A stretch of DNA of 64,000 bases from an uncultured Oscillospiraceae bacterium (lineage in GTDB: Bacteria; Bacillota; Clostridia; Oscillospirales; Ruminococcaceae). The stretch's first letter is position 1. The number at the start of each line of letters is the position of its first letter. The translations under genes were made by a program, and so were the position numbers. The notes beneath the pieces are model-generated. The model did no database searches and was not told where the DNA came from. It saw only the letters and a program-made list of their open reading frames with translations. The stretch is from NCBI GenBank assembly GCA_910584715.1, contig CAJUAN010000008.1, positions 56,397-120,396 of the forward strand. Direction: 5' to 3'. Positions 41,748 through 49,804 of this stretch are shown one piece after another.

Positions 41748-43154
41748 ATGAAAGAGTTTTACATTAACGGCGCGGTAATGAAATGCTATCCGCTTTGCGC
41801 TGCGCAGCGGCTGCATAACTACACCATAAAATTTTGTCCCACACAGGTACTGTGCATAGGAACAGGTCTTTACGTAAAGCAGGACGTGGATTTTACCCTG
41901 CTGAAAAAAGCGGTCTATAAAGCCTATGAAATGTTCGAGACCATGCGTCTGCGTTTTGTATGCGACGACGACGGAAACGTTTATCAGTACATAACGCCCT
42001 TTGAGGAACGTGACGTCCCGTTCAAGGATTTTTCATCGTGGAACGAGGAGGACGCTCACGAGGAGATGCGTAAGTGGACGGCTGTTCCGTTCGAGAGGTA
42101 CAATTCTCCCATGAACCGGGTCGTAATGATAAAGCTTCCGGGCGGTTACAGCGGACTTTACCTTAAGGTCGACCACATGACAATGGATTCAAGCTCTATT
42201 ATCGGTTTCAACAGAGCGGTGCTGGAAACCTACTGCTCTTTGAAATACGGTACGGAAATGCCCGCTCCCATGCAGTCTTATGTTAAGCAGCTTGAAAAGG
42301 ATCTGGCATACGAGGCGGACAGCCCCGCACGCAAAAAGGACGAGGAATTCTGGCTGAATTACATTGGAGAAAGCGAACCGATGTACACCGACTTTGCGGG
42401 ACAGGGCAGACTCCTCACCCAAAGGCGCGAAAATAACAATCCCGACCAGCGGTGTGCGATGATAATATCCAAAAGTCCAGTAGCTTCTATTTCGGTTTAC
42501 CCTCTTGAAAAAGACTCGTCAATGCGGCTTATGAAATTCTGCGAGCTGTACAATGTCCCGATGGCAAGCCTGCTCCTTATGGGACTCCGCACCGTGCTCT
42601 CCAAATTCAACGACAACGAAAAGGACGTTTCCGTCAAGACCTGCATAGCCCGCCGTGGAACCCTTCTGGAAAAATACTCCGGAGGAACAAGGATACACTT
42701 CTTCCCGATGAGGACTGTTATGGAACCCGAAATGACCTTCCTTGACGGCGTAAAAATGATACAGGCGGAACAGAATAAAATTTTCCGCCATGCAAATTAC
42801 GATCCCATTGAAGTTAACATGAAACGCGCTGAGCATTGGAAAAATATCCGCGGCACAAGCTATGAAAGCATAGCCTTGACATATCAGCCTCTTTCCCTGA
42901 AAAAGAACACCAAGGAAATGCCCGATATACCCTACAAGAGCTTCTGGTATACCAACGGCGTTGCGGGACAGCCGCTGTATCTTACGGTCATGCACCGCCC
43001 TGAGGACAACGGTCTGAACTTCAGCTTTGAGTACAGGGTAGACGCCGTGACGGAGGCTGAAATGCAGTATTTTTACTATTATCTCTGCCGCGTCCTTTTC
43101 AGGGGTATTGAGGACGAGACCCGTACTATAGGCGAAATTCTGGAAATGATATAA
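41748..43154 (+). CDS. Stand-alone condensation-domain protein (NRPS C-domain/acyltransferase-like)
   Basis: 468 residues, about the size of one nonribosomal-peptide condensation domain. The N-lobe begins YPLCAAQRLHNYTI and continues with TLLKKAVYKAYEMFETMRLRF. The active-site region reads KVDHMTMDSSS (142-150) where HHxxxDG is usual: the second histidine and the aspartate are kept, but Asp replaces the first histidine. The C-lobe contains VKTCIARRGTLLEKYSGGTRIHFFPMRT and the ending GLNFSFEYRVDAVTEAEMQYFYYYL, as in C-domains. With an ACP and an AMP ligase directly downstream it probably joins a carrier-bound acyl group to an amine or alcohol. GGAGG precedes the ATG. Confidence 0.75.
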   Translation: MKEFYINGAVMKCYPLCAAQRLHNYTIKFCPTQVLCIGTGLYVKQDVDFTLLKKAVYKAYEMFETMRLRFVCDDDGNVYQYITPFEERDVPFKDFSSWNEEDAHEEMRKWTAVPFERYNSPMNRVVMIKLPGGYSGLYLKVDHMTMDSSSIIGFNRAVLETYCSLKYGTEMPAPMQSYVKQLEKDLAYEADSPARKKDEEFWLNYIGESEPMYTDFAGQGRLLTQRRENNNPDQRCAMIISKSPVASISVYPLEKDSSMRLMKFCELYNVPMASLLLMGLRTVLSKFNDNEKDVSVKTCIARRGTLLEKYSGGTRIHFFPMRTVMEPEMTFLDGVKMIQAEQNKIFRHANYDPIEVNMKRAEHWKNIRGTSYESIALTYQPLSLKKNTKEMPDIPYKSFWYTNGVAGQPLYLTVMHRPEDNGLNFSFEYRVDAVTEAEMQYFYYYLCRVLFRGIEDETRTIGEILEMI

Positions 43155-43177
43155 AATTATGCAAGGAGGACTGCAAT

Positions 43178-43411
43178 ATGCTTGAAAAAATAAAAGAGCT
43201 TATCTGCAATTACGTTGAGGAGGATCCCGCTGACATAACCGAAAATTCACGCTTTATAGAGGACTTAGGCTTTAATTCCTACGACTTCATAAGTATGTTG
43301 GGAGACCTTGAAGAGGAATTCGGAGTTACCATTGATGAAACCGAGATCACGGACGTTCACACTGTAGGCGAAGCGGTAAAATACCTTAGCGGTTTAAAGG
43401 AGAGACAATAA
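43178..43411 (+). CDS. Acyl carrier protein
   Basis: 77 residues. The phosphopantetheine serine is Ser34 in DLGFNSYDFISMLGDLEEEFG, where DSLD of fatty-acid ACPs is replaced by NSYD; this, and the acidic helices around it, fit a specialised carrier rather than the main AcpP. It lies 23 bases after the condensation gene, with AAGGAGG upstream, and one base before the ligase start. It is the presumed carrier for the acyl group activated by the ligase. A 4'-phosphopantetheinyl transferase is not in the window. Confidence 0.9.
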   Translation: MLEKIKELICNYVEEDPADITENSRFIEDLGFNSYDFISMLGDLEEEFGVTIDETEITDVHTVGEAVKYLSGLKERQ

Positions 43412-43412
43412 T

Positions 43413-44951
43413 ATGAATAAAAACGAAATAAAGTCCGTTGCCGGTCTTGTACAAAAATCGGCTGAGGAATTCGGCGGCAAAGCGTTCCTCAAGGAGCTTG
43501 TCAAAGGCGAAGTTACGGAAAAATCCTTCGCGGAGTTTTATACCGACGTTAGAAAGTTTTACGGCTATATCAAAAATAAGTACGGCTGCGAAAAGCAAAT
43601 CCACACAGCGGTCATAGGCCCGTCGAGCTATGGCTGGCTGGTAAGCTGGTTCGGTACGGTATGCGGAGGGAACACGGCAGTTCCTCTTGACGCGCAGCTT
43701 TCCTGCGAAGATATCTGCGAGCTGCTCGTAAGAAGCGATACGGACATTTTTTGCTGCGACCCGCGGTATGAAAAAATGATCCCCGCAGTAAAGGCAAATT
43801 GTCCCAATATTAAGGAGTACATTTCTTTTGCAGAGCTTTCGGGGCTCCTTGAAAAAACCGCCCCCGCGGATCTTCCCGACGTTCCCGCAGACAGGCTTGC
43901 AGCAATAGTTTACACCTCGGGAACAACGGGAAAAAGCAAGGGCGTTATGCTCCTGAATAGTAACTACATAGACAACGCTATGTGTCAGGATAACGAATCT
44001 ACCCCCGACGACACTGTGCTCTCAGTACTGCCCATACACCACATTTACTGCTTTACCTGCGACGTTCTTTTGTCTCTAAGGTACGGTTCGACGCTTTGCT
44101 TCAACGATTCGATGATGCATATTCCTCAGAATCTTAAAAGGTTCGCTCCCACTATAATGCTTATCGTACCGATGATCGCGGAAACTATGTACAAGCAGAT
44201 AAAAGCGGCTGCCGCTGCAAGACCTGAGATACCAATTGCAATGATAGCTCAAAGCGTTTTCGGAGGACGTCTGAAAACCATTTACAGCGGCGGGGCTTAT
44301 CTCCGTCCAGAACTGCAAAAGGCCTACATAGACATGGGATTTAATATGGCGCAGGGCTACGGAATGACGGAATGTTCACCAAGAATATCCACAGCCGCCC
44401 CTGCCGACAAGGAATGCGCGGGAGACGTGGGAGTTATCGTAAACGGCTGCACAGTAAAAACCGTTGACGGCGAAATACTTGTAAAAAGTCCCTCGGTAAT
44501 GGCGGGATACTATAAGGACGAAGCAGAAACGGTGGAAGCCCTTACTCCCGACGGCTGGCTGAAAACAGGCGATCTTGGCTATGTGGACGAAAAGAACCGC
44601 ATTTTCATTACAGGAAGAAAGAAAAATCTTATCATACTTTCAAACGGCGAGAACGTTTCTCCCGAAGAACTGGAGAATAAATTTGCGGGATACGATATCG
44701 TCGGGGACGTTCTTGTTTACAGCGAAGACAATGTGATCACCGCGGAATTTTTCCCGGCGGCAGAAGCAGTGAAAAACCTTTCCGCGGCGGAAACAGAGGC
44801 GAAACTCCTTGAGACCGTTGACAGCGTTAACAAAACTGTTTCTTCCGCAAAGGCAATAAGACGCGTCCTGCTGAGAGACGCTGAATTTGAGAAAACCACG
44901 TCCAAAAAAATAAAACGCAGCCAGTCCGCACAGGGCAGGCGCATAAGATAA
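43413..44951 (+). CDS. AMP-forming acyl/aryl acid ligase (ANL superfamily)
   Basis: 512 residues. The P-loop is YTSGTTGKSKG (167-177). The adenine-binding region is YSGGAYLRPELQKAY to MAQGYGMTECSP, the hinge region is LKTGDLGYVDEKNRIFITGRKKNLII, and the C-terminal catalytic lysine is in TTSKKIKR. It activates a carboxylic acid as AMP ester and passes it to CoA or, more likely here, to the ACP encoded just upstream. Substrate residues are not assignable; the fatty-acyl-AMP-ligase/FadD-like look suggests a lipid acid. The TAA of the ACP gene and this ATG are one base apart. Confidence 0.9.
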   Translation: MNKNEIKSVAGLVQKSAEEFGGKAFLKELVKGEVTEKSFAEFYTDVRKFYGYIKNKYGCEKQIHTAVIGPSSYGWLVSWFGTVCGGNTAVPLDAQLSCEDICELLVRSDTDIFCCDPRYEKMIPAVKANCPNIKEYISFAELSGLLEKTAPADLPDVPADRLAAIVYTSGTTGKSKGVMLLNSNYIDNAMCQDNESTPDDTVLSVLPIHHIYCFTCDVLLSLRYGSTLCFNDSMMHIPQNLKRFAPTIMLIVPMIAETMYKQIKAAAAARPEIPIAMIAQSVFGGRLKTIYSGGAYLRPELQKAYIDMGFNMAQGYGMTECSPRISTAAPADKECAGDVGVIVNGCTVKTVDGEILVKSPSVMAGYYKDEAETVEALTPDGWLKTGDLGYVDEKNRIFITGRKKNLIILSNGENVSPEELENKFAGYDIVGDVLVYSEDNVITAEFFPAAEAVKNLSAAETEAKLLETVDSVNKTVSSAKAIRRVLLRDAEFEKTTSKKIKRSQSAQGRRIR

Positions 44952-44962
44952 GGAGAACGGAT

Positions 44963-45346
44963 ATGACCTACGAAGAAATTTTCGCAAAATCAAAAGAGCT
45001 TATTCTCGCCAACGACGCAGGCGGCATTGAGGGACATCTTGCGGTTGAGGTAAACATAACAGGCGAGGGCGCGGGAGCGTTTTACATTGAGCTTAAAGAC
45101 GGAAATATTTACGTCGAGCCATATGAATATTACGACCGAGACTGCAAGCTCATTATTTCGGGAGACGATTTTTTAAGTATATGCAGTGGTTCTCTGGACT
45201 CGGTGAAAGCTTTTACAAATGGGAAGCTCAAAATTGAGGGCGATATTGACAAAGCTCTCAAAATGTCGGAAATTTTCAATGCTGTCAAGAAAAATAGCAC
45301 TGAAAAAGCAGTTGCTTCTGCAAAAATAAAAAAGAATAAATTATGA
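44963..45346 (+). CDS. SCP2 sterol-binding-domain protein
   Basis: 127 residues with one SCP2 domain (DAGGIEGHLAVEVNITGEGAGAFYIELKDG, LIISGDDFLSICSGSLDSVKAFTNGKLKIEGDIDKALKM). SCP2 folds bind lipids and fatty acyl chains in a hydrophobic tunnel. No signal peptide; the last 20 residues are basic. It closes the TetR-controlled operon, 11 bases after the ligase. A lipid-binding protein beside an acid ligase, ACP and condensation protein points to a lipid-like intermediate or product. Confidence 0.85.
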   Translation: MTYEEIFAKSKELILANDAGGIEGHLAVEVNITGEGAGAFYIELKDGNIYVEPYEYYDRDCKLIISGDDFLSICSGSLDSVKAFTNGKLKIEGDIDKALKMSEIFNAVKKNSTEKAVASAKIKKNKL

Positions 45347-45430
45347 TACATTTTTAACGTATCGTTTCAAACATTCATATTCCGCACAAGTCATAACGCG
45401 GTTTATTGTAACCCTGCTGAAAGCAATGTC

Positions 45431-45439
45431 ATATATTAT
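45431..45439 (+). promoter_or_regulatory. Possible sporulation-type -10 before the DUF11 gene
   Basis: CATATATTA fits the SigK -10 pattern CATANNNTA and is six of eight to the SigE -10. An AC dinucleotide lies 17 bases upstream, one base longer than the usual SigK spacing. A SigA reading (TTGTAA, 17 bases, TCATAT) is also possible but weak. Confidence 0.25.
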
Positions 45440-45483
45440 TAAAGAGGAGCAGCGTCCTCAAATAAAAACACGGAGGAAAATAT

Positions 45484-46335
45484 ATGGCATCCTTTTACAA
45501 TCAGGCAACCCTTTCCTACAACGGAAATCTTATAAATTCCAACGTAACGGCGGGCGAGATCGTCGAAACGCTTTCCGTCAGCAAGACGGCTGTTACTCCT
45601 ACCTATAGCGTAGGAGACAAAATAACTTATATCGTCAATATTGTAAATTCAGGGGCGACTCCATTTACAAATCTGACCCTTACCGATGACCTCGGCGCAT
45701 ATTCTCTCGGAGCCGTAACCGTAACTCCCCTCACCTACAAAGACGGTTCCCTGCGTTATTTTATTAACGGAGAACTCCAGACACCTCCCACAGTAACAGC
45801 ATCCGATCCCCTTAGTCTTACACGGATAAATATTCCTGCCCACAGCAACGCGACGATCGTTTATGAAACAGACGTAAATAATCGTGCGCCTCTTGCGGCA
45901 GGTTCTGAGATCAACAACACTGTAACTATTGCAGGCGATTCGATCACTACACCCGTTACAGACGAAGAAATAGTAAGAGTCGAAGGAAGACCCAATCTTT
46001 CTATTGTTAAAGCTCTTACGCCTACAACTGTAAATGAAAACGGTATCGTTACCTACACCATTACCGTTCAAAACACAGGAAACACAGCCACAAGCGCGTC
46101 CGACAATCTGTATATCACAGATACCTTTAATCCTGCGCTTTCAAATATCAGCGTAGCTCTTAACGGTGCGCAGCTTCCTGCTTCAAGCTACACTTACGAT
46201 GAAGCAACAGGCGTATTCACAACTGCAGCAGGCGTAATAAGTGTTCCAGCTGCAACCTACACTCAGAATCCCACAACAGGAGTATGGACTGTAACACCCG
46301 GAACCACAGTGCTTACTGTAACCGGAACTATTTAA
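45484..46335 (+). CDS. DUF11-repeat protein without signal peptide
   Basis: 283 residues, rich in Thr, Val and Asn with almost no cysteine or histidine. It contains two DUF11 beta-sandwich repeats: about 30-120 (LSVSKTAVTPTYSVGDKITYIVNIVN) and about 168-283 (LSIVKALTPTTVNENGIVTYTITVQNTGN), ending TPGTTVLTVTGTI. DUF11 normally occurs in secreted surface proteins with signal peptides and anchors; here there is neither, and the chain starts MASFYNQATLSYNG. I recall similar signal-less proteins in spore formers, so a structural role on the spore surface is possible. CGGAGG precedes the ATG, and a terminator follows. Confidence 0.8.
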   Translation: MASFYNQATLSYNGNLINSNVTAGEIVETLSVSKTAVTPTYSVGDKITYIVNIVNSGATPFTNLTLTDDLGAYSLGAVTVTPLTYKDGSLRYFINGELQTPPTVTASDPLSLTRINIPAHSNATIVYETDVNNRAPLAAGSEINNTVTIAGDSITTPVTDEEIVRVEGRPNLSIVKALTPTTVNENGIVTYTITVQNTGNTATSASDNLYITDTFNPALSNISVALNGAQLPASSYTYDEATGVFTTAAGVISVPAATYTQNPTTGVWTVTPGTTVLTVTGTI

Positions 46336-46353
46336 CAAAAATTCTCATAAAAC

Positions 46354-46392
46354 ACTAAAACGGAGGAAGGCTCAGCCTTTCTCCGTTTTAGT
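46354..46392. terminator. Bidirectional terminator between the DUF11 gene and the acyl-CoA synthetase gene
   Basis: ACTAAAACGGAG (46354-46365) pairs with CTCCGTTTTAGT (46381-46392). The stem continues inward through AAGGC/GCCTT to a three-base loop: about 18 pairs, with A/T runs on both flanks so that it can stop both convergent transcripts. Confidence 0.9.
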
Positions 46393-46401
46393 ACTTAAAA
46401 C

Positions 46402-48060
46402 TTACTTGTTATCCTTATCGCGGATAGCAACGCGTCTGATCTTACCACTGATAGTTTTTGGCAATTCGTCTACAAATTCCACTATTCTGGGGTACTTGTA
46501 CGGTGCAGTGTTTTTCTTGACATAATCCTGAAGCACTTTGACGAGAGCCTCATCTCCCCTGCCCTTGTAGTCCTTTGTAAGAACAATTGTAGCCTTAACA
46601 ACCTGACCTCTGATAGGGTCTTTCGCTCCTGTAACAGCAACCTCCAGAACAGCGGGGTGTTCCATAAGAACGCTTTCTATTTCAAATGGTCCGATACGGT
46701 ATCCCGACGCCTTAATAACGTCGTCAGTGCGTCCCACATACCAGTAGTATCCATCCTCGTCACGCCAGGCGGTATCGCCTGTGTGGTAGATATCGTCATG
46801 CCAGGAATTGTGGGTCTCCTCGGGATTTTTGTAGTATTCCTTGAACATACCTATCTGCTTGTTGTTTTTGGTACGTATAACTATTTCGCCCGTCTCGCCT
46901 GCGGGAAGACTGTTTCCGTCCTCGTCAACAATATCCACGTTGAACAGCGGCATAGGCTTGCCCATGGAACCGGGCTTCGGCTCCATGCCGGGGATATTCG
47001 CCACCACAACGACCGTCTCGGTCTGACCGAAGCCCTCCATAAGCTTCAGACCCGTGTACTCCAGCCACCTGTTGTAGACCTCGGGGTTAAGAGCCTCTCC
47101 CGCAATTGTGGAGTATTTCAGTCCCGACAGATCATAGCCCTCTATGCCCTCCTTGATGAACATACGGAACATTGTTGGAGGCGCGCACAGGGAGGTTATC
47201 TTGTAGTCCTGAATTTTTTGCAGGATATCGGCAGAGTGGAACCTGTCAAAGTCGTACACAAAAATAGCCGCGGCGCAGGCAAACTGACCGTACATCTTGC
47301 CCCACATACATTTGCCCCAGCCGGATTCGGAAATGGTAAAGTGCAGGGTGTCTCCTCCGATATTGTGCCAGTATTTGGCAGTCTGGATATGGGCAGCCGC
47401 ATAGTAGTGATTGTGCAGTACCATTTTGGGATAACCGGTTGTACCGCTTGTAAAGTACAGCAGCATATCGTCGTCCACACTGTTTTCAATGCGGTCAAGG
47501 GTATCGGGGTACTTTTCTATTTCCTTGTCAAAGGACACCCAGCCCTCTCTGTCTCCTCTGACAATATATTTCTCGGTAATGCCGCCGTATTCCGCCACGG
47601 CTTCCTCTATGTGGTCGGACACCTCGCCCTCCGCTGTAGCCACAACGTACTTAACGTCCGCAGCCTTGAAGCGGTAGGTGTAATCCTTTTTCATAAGCTG
47701 ATTTGTTGCGGGTATAAGGACAGCGCCTATCTTGCACAGCGCGATCGTCAGGAACCAGAACTGGTAGTGCCTTTTCAGTACCGAAATAACCTTGTCGCCC
47801 TTTTTAACGCCGTGAGCCAAAAGCATATTTGCAACCTGATTGGATTTTTTCATAAGGTCGGAATAGGTGAAAATGTGTTCCTCGCCCGATTCGTTTACCC
47901 AGACCATAGCGCGGCGGCCGGGATCGTTCTTGGCTATCTCGTCGATAACGTCGTAGCCGAAGTTGAAATTGTCGGGAACGTGCACCTCAAATCCCGTAAG
48001 TATGCCCTTATCGTCAAAGGTTCCCGTTACAAACCTTTTATACAGATCTTTCATATCCAT
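46402..48060 (-). CDS. Acyl-CoA synthetase (medium-chain/acetyl-CoA synthetase-like, AMP-forming)
   Basis: 552 residues from the ATG at 48060, which has GGAGG nine bases upstream; the longer frame from 48108 has no site. The P-loop is LYFTSGTTGYPKMVLHN. MEGFGQTETVVVVAN, YHTGDTAWRDEDGYYWYVGRTDDVIKASGYRIGPFEIESVLMEHPAV, and the catalytic-lysine end LPKTISGKIRRVAIRDKD follow. The layout is that of acyl-CoA synthetases acting on short to medium or aryl acids. It forms a unit with the XRE-cupin regulator upstream, as in many Clostridia, so the regulator probably senses an acid or acyl-CoA. Confidence 0.92.
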   Translation of the reverse strand: MDMKDLYKRFVTGTFDDKGILTGFEVHVPDNFNFGYDVIDEIAKNDPGRRAMVWVNESGEEHIFTYSDLMKKSNQVANMLLAHGVKKGDKVISVLKRHYQFWFLTIALCKIGAVLIPATNQLMKKDYTYRFKAADVKYVVATAEGEVSDHIEEAVAEYGGITEKYIVRGDREGWVSFDKEIEKYPDTLDRIENSVDDDMLLYFTSGTTGYPKMVLHNHYYAAAHIQTAKYWHNIGGDTLHFTISESGWGKCMWGKMYGQFACAAAIFVYDFDRFHSADILQKIQDYKITSLCAPPTMFRMFIKEGIEGYDLSGLKYSTIAGEALNPEVYNRWLEYTGLKLMEGFGQTETVVVVANIPGMEPKPGSMGKPMPLFNVDIVDEDGNSLPAGETGEIVIRTKNNKQIGMFKEYYKNPEETHNSWHDDIYHTGDTAWRDEDGYYWYVGRTDDVIKASGYRIGPFEIESVLMEHPAVLEVAVTGAKDPIRGQVVKATIVLTKDYKGRGDEALVKVLQDYVKKNTAPYKYPRIVEFVDELPKTISGKIRRVAIRDKDNK

Positions 48061-48077
48061 TTTATACGACCTCCAAG

Positions 48078-48641
48078 TTACTTGATTAGTATTGCCAGAA
48101 ATTCGCATTTTTCTCCGCCCGTGGCTATCATGCCGTGTGGAGCGCTTGAATCGTAAATTATGGAATCTCCCGCGGTAAATACCTTTATCTTGCCGTCGAT
48201 AACCATTTTAAGGCTTCCAGACAGAATGTAGTCGTACTCCTGCCCCTCGTGTACGGACAGGGAAATTGGCTTATCCTGCTCCTCCTCACTGTAAGGGGCG
48301 ATAACCAAAAACGGCTCGATCTTCTTGTCCTTGAACAGATAGGCAAGGTGCTGATACTCAAAGCCCTCGCGGCGTTTTACGGGGAGTCCCGTACCCTTTC
48401 TGACAACGCAGTAACGTTTCAACTTGGGAGTATCCCCTGTCAGCAGTTCAACGATGTCCACGCCGAGAATTTCCGCGCACTTGTAGACAAAGGTAACGGA
48501 AAAATCCTTTTCGCCCTGTTCAATGAGAGCGTACTCCTCGTTGGTGCAGTCGGTCTTGGCAGCCATTTCCTCCGCGGAAATGCCCAGAATCTCGCGGAGG
48601 CCTTTAAGTCTTTCCGCAACCTCTTTAATGCTGTAATTCAT
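48078..48641 (-). CDS. XRE-cupin transcriptional regulator
   Basis: 187 residues: an N-terminal Xre helix-turn-helix (residues 5-65; LRGLREILGISAEEMAAKTDCTNEEYALIEQGEKDFSVT) joined to a C-terminal cupin barrel (residues about 110-185; ISLSVHEGQEYDYILSGSLKMVIDGKIKVFTAGDSIIYDSSAPHG). Such regulators bind small metabolites in the cupin. The gene is 17 bases upstream of the acyl-CoA synthetase start and on the same strand, so the two are cotranscribed. Confidence 0.9.
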   Translation of the reverse strand: MNYSIKEVAERLKGLREILGISAEEMAAKTDCTNEEYALIEQGEKDFSVTFVYKCAEILGVDIVELLTGDTPKLKRYCVVRKGTGLPVKRREGFEYQHLAYLFKDKKIEPFLVIAPYSEEEQDKPISLSVHEGQEYDYILSGSLKMVIDGKIKVFTAGDSIIYDSSAPHGMIATGGEKCEFLAILIK

Positions 48642-48737
48642 ACTCGATTCTCCTTTTAGATTATTAGAGATTAGAAGTCAGGGAGTAAAACCTTAAATCT
48701 GTTCCCTGTATTCTATTCCGTATTCCAAATCAAAATT

Positions 48738-49133
48738 TTAGTGAATTCTGTCTCTTATTATTTTTGCAACTTCTTTGTTTGCAGCTTTGTTTTCTTTGCT
48801 GTATGCCCAAGAAAAACCGTCTCCCGTATATCTGGGGAATATGTGCAGATGATAGTGACCTATATCATTAAAAGCTCCTCCGTTTTGCATAATACTGTAT
48901 CCGTTCGGTTTGTAAATTTCCTTTAAAGCCGCTACGACCTTTTTTGAAATTATCATCAACCGGGCAAGTATTTCATCTGGAATTTCATCTGCGTCAAGGT
49001 AATGTTCTTTTGGGATAACGAGTATATGCCCCTCGTTTATCGGCTCGCTGTCCATAAATGCCATGACTAAATCATCTTCATATACAAAATCGGTTGTTAT
49101 TTTATTTCTGTCGCAAAAAACACATTCGCTCAT
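48738..49133 (-). CDS. HIT-family hydrolase
   Basis: 131 residues from the ATG at 49133 (AAGGAAA upstream). Two zinc-type cysteines come first (CVFCDRNKI), then AFMDSEPINEGHILVIPKEH, and the histidine triad GHYHLHIFP (HxHxH) near residue 95. It is a Hint-type nucleotide-phosphoramidate hydrolase. Single gene with no clear functional link to its neighbours. Confidence 0.92.
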   Translation of the reverse strand: MSECVFCDRNKITTDFVYEDDLVMAFMDSEPINEGHILVIPKEHYLDADEIPDEILARLMIISKKVVAALKEIYKPNGYSIMQNGGAFNDIGHYHLHIFPRYTGDGFSWAYSKENKAANKEVAKIIRDRIH

Positions 49134-49188
49134 TCCGATTTCCTTCCTGACCTTCAATTTAAGTATCTGTTTCTCGCTATATTGAAAT

Positions 49189-49713
49189 TTAACATTGTTT
49201 TTTGTATATCAGCATTCCATTGCCGTATGGGTCGTCCTCGGCTCCGAATTCTTCTCCGGCAAATTCAAAACCGTTTTTTTCAAGTACCCTTACAGAAGCG
49301 TTATTTCCGCGCATAACACGACCGTACAGTACTTTTATCCCAAAATTTCCGACCGAAAACTCTATCATTGCACTCAGAAGTTCGGAAGCGTATCCTTTCC
49401 CGCTGTGCTTTTTGCAGATTGAGTAACCTATTTCCACTTCGCCCTGCGCACCGTCAACTTCGTTTATTCCCGTATCGCCTATCAATTCGCCTGTTTCCTT
49501 TAAAACGACGGCTAAAACATAGGGCAAACGCTTATTATTTACACAATCAACATAGAAATTGACTGCGTCCCGGGTTTCTTCAATATCCGCATAGCTTTCA
49601 TTGGGTATCCATTTTTTTACTTCTTCCTCCAAATGATTTTCATACAGGCGCTGAGCGTCGCTTATATCAAATTTTCTGATTTTTAAATGCTCTGTTTCAA
49701 ATATATATTCCAT
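49189..49713 (-). CDS. GNAT N-acetyltransferase (RimJ/RimL-like)
   Basis: 174 residues. It starts with FETEHLKIRKFDISDAQRLYENH, typical of Acetyltransf_3 proteins, with EIGYSICKKHSGKGYASELLSAMIEFS for acetyl-CoA binding and GNNASVRVLEKNGFEFAGEE at the end of the fold. The substrate is unknown: an N-terminal amine of a protein, or a small molecule. It is the first of three GNAT genes in a row, but the three are of different subfamilies and not tandem copies. Confidence 0.88.
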   Translation of the reverse strand: MEYIFETEHLKIRKFDISDAQRLYENHLEEEVKKWIPNESYADIEETRDAVNFYVDCVNNKRLPYVLAVVLKETGELIGDTGINEVDGAQGEVEIGYSICKKHSGKGYASELLSAMIEFSVGNFGIKVLYGRVMRGNNASVRVLEKNGFEFAGEEFGAEDDPYGNGMLIYKKQC

Positions 49714-49730
49714 TTACACTTCTCCTTATA

Positions 49731-49770
49731 TTACGTATCTATCCTCGTCATATCGGCGATAGACCTGTTT
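49731..49770 (-). repeat. 40-bp direct repeat, copy 1 (duplicated 3' end of a GNAT gene)
   Basis: Matches 50281-50320 in 38 of 40 positions. It encodes the last 12 codons and stop of the GNAT gene at 50281-50721 (NRSIADMTRIDT), but without the rest of that gene. The two copies are 550 bases apart and enclose the GNAT gene at 49805-50248. Confidence 0.9.
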
Positions 49771-49804
49771 ATTTTTAATTATTGTATTTTGATAAACCAA
49801 GAAT

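Noticed and set aside
45352..45370. GATAC/GTATC stem after the SCP2 gene as a terminator
   Set aside because: Five weak pairs and no T-run after it.
46657..48156. 499-codon open frame on the plus strand
   Set aside because: Antisense to the acyl-CoA synthetase gene; its translation lacks any domain pattern and is explained by codon bias of the true gene.
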